Source of the DNA: Frondihabitans sp. 762G35
GTDB lineage: Bacteria > Actinomycetota > Actinomycetes > Actinomycetales > Microbacteriaceae
Direction of reading: 5' to 3'
Length of the DNA stretch: 64,000 nt
Assembly (NCBI RefSeq): GCF_002074055.1
Contig: NZ_CP014619.1
Span: 620,001 to 684,000, forward strand
The notes under the pieces were generated by a model. It ran no database searches and was not told the DNA's origin. It was given only the letters and a program-made list of their open reading frames with translations. The translations under genes were made by a program, and so were the position numbers. Below, piece by piece: positions 60,554 through 64,000 of the stretch (position 1 is its first letter; every line of letters begins with the position of its first letter).

Positions 60554-60689
60554 TTATTCGTCTTTGACGCGGTCCGCTGGAGGTCGAGAGCCCCCGCGCA
60601 TTTTTTTGAAGAAAAGCGTCATACCAATAGGGGCAGTGATACCCAAGGCGATGATGGCGGTGATCAGCCCCCCCGCTGTTCTGGCTCAT
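60554..60689 (-). pseudogene. Small membrane protein (44 aa) frameshifted at a 7-G run
   Basis: ATG 60689 starts MSQNSGG and then meets seven consecutive G (60674-60668). With seven G the frame loses sense; with six G it would read GLITAIIALGITAPIGMTLF then FKKMRGGSRPPADRVKDE and stop at 60554. The downstream part is a convincing single membrane helix with a basic tail. Either the gene is broken or the homopolymer count is wrong. Confidence 0.55.
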
Positions 60690-60705
60690 GAGAGTGTCTT
60701 TCTGA

Positions 60706-60942
60706 CTATCGCAAGCCGACGAGGAAGAGAACGACGCCAAGCACCCAAATGGCGATTACCGGTATCCAGGTGAACCGGGCCCACCATTCGGGTGTTTTTG
60801 CAAGTCTGGTTTGACCCATTGCAGTCCACTGCTGGAACGCGGAGCGTCCCAGGGGTTTTCTTATCAGCATCTCAAGAAGACCGAAGGCAATGGCGAGGAG
60901 GCCGAATCCACTGAGAGGGGTCTTGGAAAAGGAATCCTTAAA
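60706..60942 (-). CDS. Small two-helix membrane protein, start uncertain (possibly broken)
   Basis: The frame reads SGFGLLAIAFGLLEMLIRKP, LGRSAFQQWTAMGQTRLAKT, PEWWARFTWIPVIAIWVLGV and VLFLVGLR before a TAG at 60706. Two hydrophobic helices flank a basic amphipathic loop, resembling DUF6199-type small membrane proteins. An in-frame TAG at 60945-60943 lies just upstream, and the first helix begins before the first available ATG (60870). Therefore either the N-terminus is damaged or an unusual start is used. The stop is 16 bp before the next small membrane gene. Confidence 0.5.
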   Translation of the reverse strand, partial: FKDSFSKTPLSGFGLLAIAFGLLEMLIRKPLGRSAFQQWTAMGQTRLAKTPEWWARFTWIPVIAIWVLGVVLFLVGLR

Positions 60943-61182
60943 CTAGATCAGGGCGCCCAAACCGACGTCGCAACCCAGCGCGCAACTCGATGTCATGATC
61001 CCAAAAAACTACTCCAGCACTCGGTTCGCAGCTACCCGCGCAATCACAGTTCCATCCGCGCACCGCCCAACGCCAGAGACTCTCAAGGTCAACATTCGCC
61101 TTCATGCGCGGATGAAGTCGCGGTTGGTCCTTCCGTACGGAGGCCTGGACATGCAAGTCGCCGCGAGAGTTATCTGGCAATC

Positions 61183-61659
61183 GTGAACTCGGACAGGCAA
61201 GACCCAACCTCAGACATCGTCGTCCAGCAGCTTCGAATCACTAAATGGGTTGGTGTCGGCGGCGGAATCATCATGGCTCTCGCCGGAGGGTTCTTCATCT
61301 ACGCAGGGACCACGATCACCCCGGGATGGCCTTGGTTCGTAATCGGCGTTCTGGCCATAGTCTTCGGAATCGTGACGGCTATTCGCATCCCCAGGGCACG
61401 AGTCACTCTTCGACAGGACCAGATGGTTGTCTACGGCCAGTTGTGGTCACGGACCATTCCGCGCCAGTCGATCACGTCGATCACGCCCTGGCCATTTGTG
61501 AAGTGGACGGATTCTCGAGGACGGAAGCGATCCACTCCGGTCAGCGTCCTCAACGCACGAGGAGCGCTCCCGAAATTTGCCGAGCACGCGCATGAAGGCC
61601 GAGACGTCCTGCATAAATGGGCCGGAGTCGGCGGCGACTACCTGGACGACGAACGCTGA
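61183..61659 (+). CDS. Membrane protein with PH-like domain, 158 aa
   Basis: Two membrane helices (WVGVGGGIIMALAGGFFIYA and GWPWFVIGVLAIVFGIVTAI) are followed by a PH-like cytoplasmic domain (RARVTLRQDQMVVYGQLWSR, TIPRQSITSITPWPFVKWTD), a layout found in many small actinobacterial membrane proteins. GTG 61183 is the likely start; the frame is open further upstream but with unrelated composition, and the ribosome site is weak. It is divergent from the small membrane genes and ends before a hairpin shared with the hydrolase gene. Confidence 0.7.
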   Translation: MNSDRQDPTSDIVVQQLRITKWVGVGGGIIMALAGGFFIYAGTTITPGWPWFVIGVLAIVFGIVTAIRIPRARVTLRQDQMVVYGQLWSRTIPRQSITSITPWPFVKWTDSRGRKRSTPVSVLNARGALPKFAEHAHEGRDVLHKWAGVGGDYLDDER

Positions 61660-61877
61660 GGGTTCCTCTTCGTGCGCCCAGGTGTGCGAAAACTCAAGCG
61701 TGCCAGAACAGATGGGATGCGAGACGTTCTCGCGCCCGACCATGCCCGTGAGCGATCGCAGAGCACCGCCACTGACCGACCAAGTCCGCACCCGAATCGA
61801 CGGGCGCAACTGTCTCGTGGACGGTCGTTCCCGGACGCCAGCCGGATCGTCTTCCTCTACTTGAGTACCGATGCCAG

Positions 61878-61906
61878 GCCCCTCGCCAGCGGTTGGGGCG
61901 AGGGGC
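61878..61906. terminator. Hairpin terminator between the PH-like and hydrolase genes
   Basis: GCCCCTCGCC (61878-61887) pairs with GGCGAGGGGC (61897-61906), a perfect 10-bp stem with a 9-base loop, just before the convergent hydrolase stop. Confidence 0.6.
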
Positions 61907-61919
61907 GGAACCGCATCTA

Positions 61920-62864
61920 CTACTTAGTGTCGACGCGCCCGATCGGATCGGTGCTGTCACTGAACGCGGAGCGAGCAGCGGACCAGCTGCTTTCGTCGAC
62001 GTGGAGAGCAGTCCTCAGATACGCGGTACTCATCTGCTGGATGACGGCCACCCGCTCAGGGTTCTCGTCGGTGGTCTCGGCCACTTCGTAGCCGACGATC
62101 CCGCCGAGGGCGTGCTCGGCCCCGTAGAAGGTGAGGAGGTCGGTGGCGCCGGGGCTGTATGTGTAGGCGTCGGTGAACCAGTCGGGTCCGCGGCTGGACA
62201 TCTTGGACTGGTCATGATCGCCCGCGATGACGAGGGTGGGTGTGGTCAGCTCCTGGAATGAGGGGCGCATGAACGGAAAGTTCGCCTGCGCGAACGGATG
62301 CAGGTCTTCGCCGCCGACGCCGGTTGCTGCGAACAAAATGCCAGCGGTGACTCGGCTGTCAGACAGGTCCTCGCCGACCTGGCCGGCTTCGTCGAAGATC
62401 CGTGCGCCGAGGAGCGACTGGGCCGTCTGTCCGCCCCAGGAGTGACCGGTCGCGGCAACGCGGCTGCGGTCGATGCGGCCAGCAAGTCCGGGTACGGCGG
62501 TCTCGATGGTGTCGAGCTGGTCGAGGATCCGGGTGAGATCCGCGATCCGCTCGGTCCAGATCGTCGGAAACGCCGGGTGGTCGAACCCGAAACCGTTTCG
62601 GCGCGAGTCGAGGTGGGTGGGCTGGATTACGACGAACCCTCGCGAGGCCCAGAACGCGGTGAGCGGCGCGTAGCCGTCGAGGTTCCACCCGTTGCCGTGG
62701 GAGAACACCACCACGGGGAGGTTCGTGCCGGCAGTCGGCGCGGACACACGCACCTCCAGCGGGACCGGACGGTCGGGGGCGGACAACGTCACTGGAGCGA
62801 CGGAGACGACCGGAGTGCTGGCGCCGATGATGCCGTCCAGCGCGTCGAAGAGAAGCGAGGTCAT
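61920..62864 (-). CDS. Alpha/beta hydrolase (chlorophyllase/dienelactone-hydrolase-like), 314 aa
   Basis: A serine hydrolase. The oxyanion region is VVVFSHGNGWNLDGY, the nucleophile Ser lies in VAATGHSWGGQTAQSLL, the acid is in LVIAGDHDQSK, and the His is probably in YGAEHALGGIVGYE. There is no signal peptide. Two ATGs are close; the one at 62864 has AAAGGA at a normal distance, while that at 62870 is too near. It is divergent from tetR and separated by a large nested palindrome, so it is probably the regulator's main target. Substrate unknown, likely an ester. Confidence 0.92.
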   Translation of the reverse strand: MTSLLFDALDGIIGASTPVVSVAPVTLSAPDRPVPLEVRVSAPTAGTNLPVVVFSHGNGWNLDGYAPLTAFWASRGFVVIQPTHLDSRRNGFGFDHPAFPTIWTERIADLTRILDQLDTIETAVPGLAGRIDRSRVAATGHSWGGQTAQSLLGARIFDEAGQVGEDLSDSRVTAGILFAATGVGGEDLHPFAQANFPFMRPSFQELTTPTLVIAGDHDQSKMSSRGPDWFTDAYTYSPGATDLLTFYGAEHALGGIVGYEVAETTDENPERVAVIQQMSTAYLRTALHVDESSWSAARSAFSDSTDPIGRVDTK

Positions 62865-62904
62865 GGCCATTCCTTTCTGAGGCGCGCTCTAAGATACGAT
62901 TTAT

Positions 62905-62942
62905 CGGAGCGTCGTTCCGTAACGTTACGGAACTATGCTCCG
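62905..62942. promoter_or_regulatory. Nested 38-bp palindromic operator between hydrolase and tetR
   Basis: The core GTTCCGTAACGTTACGGAAC (62914-62933) is a perfect 20-bp palindrome. It is flanked on each side, after three bases, by the inverted arms CGGAGC (62905-62910) and GCTCCG (62937-62942). The tetR -10-like TATGCT overlaps the right edge. It is a textbook TetR-family operator. Confidence 0.85.
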
Positions 62943-62982
62943 TAATGCAAGTATGCGCGATCAGTATGGAGAGGACGGGCAC

Positions 62983-63582
62983 ATGGCTGAGACCGAGAGC
63001 GACCGGTCGCACCCTGCGCGGCCCCAGCAAGTGGGCCGTCCGCGTCGAAGCCAGCAGGCGCTCCTAGACGCCGCGGCAGCGGTGTTCGTGACCTCCGGAG
63101 TCGACGCTCCGGTGCGCGAGATCGCAGTCGAGGCCGGCGTTGGTGTGGGGACGATCTACCGTCATTTCCCGACCCGTCCGGAGCTCGTGGTGGCGGTGTA
63201 CCGGCACCAGGTCGAGGCGTGTGCAGAGGCAGGCCCGCGACTACTCGCTGAGAGCTCGACGCCCGAGGCAGCCTTGCGGGCATGGGTGGCTTTGTTTGTG
63301 GAGTTCCTCGTCACCAAGCACGGCCTCGCCAGCGCACTCCACGGAGACAGCGCCGGGTCCGATGCTCTGCATACCTACTTCGTCGGACGTCTCATGCCAG
63401 TGTGTGGCGACCTCCTCGAGGCAGCACTCGAATCCGTCGACGCAGCTCCGTCGGTCGATGCGTACAACGTGCTCAAAGGCATCGGCAACCTCTGCATCGG
63501 CGCCGCAAGTGACGCCCGGTACGAGGCCGGCGCCCTCGTGCAGCTATTCATCACTGGCGTGCTTAGCCGAGGGCCACGCTAG
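62983..63582 (+). CDS. TetR family transcriptional regulator, 199 aa
   Basis: N-terminal TetR helix-turn-helix: RSQQALLDAAAAVFVTSGVD, then VREIAVEAGVGVGTIYRHFP. The C-terminal ligand domain has ALRAWVALFVEFLVTKHGLA and GLxS-like small-residue helices typical of the SbtR-like group. ATG 62983 (MAETESDRSH) has GGAGAGGACGG upstream; a longer frame from 62935 would begin inside the operator. It likely represses itself and the hydrolase. Confidence 0.93.
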   Translation: MAETESDRSHPARPQQVGRPRRSQQALLDAAAAVFVTSGVDAPVREIAVEAGVGVGTIYRHFPTRPELVVAVYRHQVEACAEAGPRLLAESSTPEAALRAWVALFVEFLVTKHGLASALHGDSAGSDALHTYFVGRLMPVCGDLLEAALESVDAAPSVDAYNVLKGIGNLCIGAASDARYEAGALVQLFITGVLSRGPR

Positions 63583-63751
63583 CCCGTGCCGATTGCGCCC
63601 TCGCGCGGAGCACGACAGGAAGCGCCGCGAGAATCAAGCCATTTGTCGTTGCGATTCACATCCCTACCCGTGCAGAAGGGCTTTCCAACGGAACATGCAC
63701 GATGAACGTTCCTCTTGGGACCGTGGCTTGGTCGGGTAGGCCCGCACGACG

Positions 63752-63757
63752 CATACT
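63752..63757 (+). promoter_or_regulatory. -10 hexamer CATACT of the terminal small membrane gene
   Basis: It ends six bases before ATG 63764, matching the leaderless spacing of intact genes in the window. Confidence 0.35.
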
Positions 63758-63763
63758 CAGCGG

Positions 63764-63940
63764 ATGGCCCGTAGATCCTGGATTCTCCTTGCCGCCGAAG
63801 GGGCGGTCATGCTCTCGATTGGCGGTGAGCTGGCCGGTGCGGGCCACGGAATCGTTTGAGCGATCCTCGTGGTGCTTGGTGCAGTGACGATTGGCATCGC
63901 GATCGGGCGCTACCTTTCGAGTAGGCCGCCCCTCAAATGA
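63764..63940 (+). pseudogene. Two-helix membrane protein with an in-frame TGA at codon 32
   Basis: The frame reads MARRSWILLAAEGAVMLSIG, GELAGAGHGIV, a TGA (63857-63859), and then AILVVLGAVTIGIAIGRYLS before a second TGA at 63938. Both halves are membrane helices and the second ends in a basic tail, as expected of one 58-residue protein. A Trp codon (TGG) changed to TGA is the simplest reading. A correctly spaced -10-like hexamer supports the ATG. Confidence 0.5.
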
Positions 63941-64000
63941 GCCGGATTTGCGGCCAGCGGATCCCTGAGGGCATTAGGGTCCTTTCGGAAACCCGGAAGG

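Noticed and set aside
60345-60567. Plus-strand open stretch with protein-like sequence (SIADAAASLGDRAIALRSIP)
   Set aside because: It has no start codon after the in-frame stop except an internal GTG, and no neighbours in that direction; most likely chance.
61694-61960. Minus-strand frame ending RERLASHLFWHA
   Set aside because: It overlaps the hydrolase end and the terminator hairpin and shows no family.

Overview
The window is high-GC DNA, about 70% G+C by eye. It has many GTG starts, 4-bp ATGA/GTGA gene overlaps, class Ib nrdHIEF, a protein O-mannosyltransferase, DUF3515 and OpuC-type transport genes. This fits a high-GC Gram-positive actinobacterium, most likely of the Microbacteriaceae. 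That placement is an inference from gene content and style; no rRNA, tRNA or CRISPR array was seen.

Layout. 1-1.4 kb: the start of an aldo/keto reductase and an MFS transporter. 1.5-5.7 kb: nrdH-nrdI-nrdE-nrdF behind a regulatory region with two perfect DnaA boxes and a tandem pair of NrdR-like boxes. 5.8-9.0 kb: a leftward operon of amidohydrolase, kynureninase and methyltransferase. 9.1-12.2 kb: a GNAT gene, then a GH51 arabinofuranosidase with its own LacI regulator and operator. 12.3-22.2 kb: HrpA helicase, a membrane protein, an acyl-CoA synthetase and an OpuC-like compatible-solute ABC operon. 22.3-30.8 kb: a DUF255 protein, O-mannosyltransferase and the housekeeping run rsmI, metG, tatD, rsmA. 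30.8-36.8 kb: a block lying between rsmA and ispE, with a secreted propeller/LamG protein and a divergent LLM monooxygenase / ATP-grasp / LLM monooxygenase cluster. 36.9-47.5 kb: ispE and mostly single small transcription units (DUF1990, MarR/VOC pair, DUF3515 lipoprotein, TmrB-like kinase, SUKH-like protein, cell-wall-binding propeller protein, YcaQ-like glycosylase).

47.5-57.8 kb is a carbohydrate-use locus: a sugar ABC transporter, a LacI regulator and a GH3 hydrolase in one operon, facing a secreted Asp-box/ricin-lectin protein. The operon and the secreted-protein gene share a palindromic operator of the form GAAAR-N-YTTTC. The locus is flanked by gene remnants.

57.8-64 kb is low in coding density and holds several visibly broken genes (SnoaL-like, DUF4279, small membrane proteins, a frameshifted unknown), besides intact ones: an unknown, a PH-like membrane protein, and an alpha/beta hydrolase with its TetR regulator. 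It looks like a decaying accessory region.

A window-wide theme is leaderless or near-leaderless transcription. About twenty genes have a TANNNT-like -10 hexamer ending 6-9 nt (nearly always exactly 6) before the start codon. This pattern was also used here to choose start codons.
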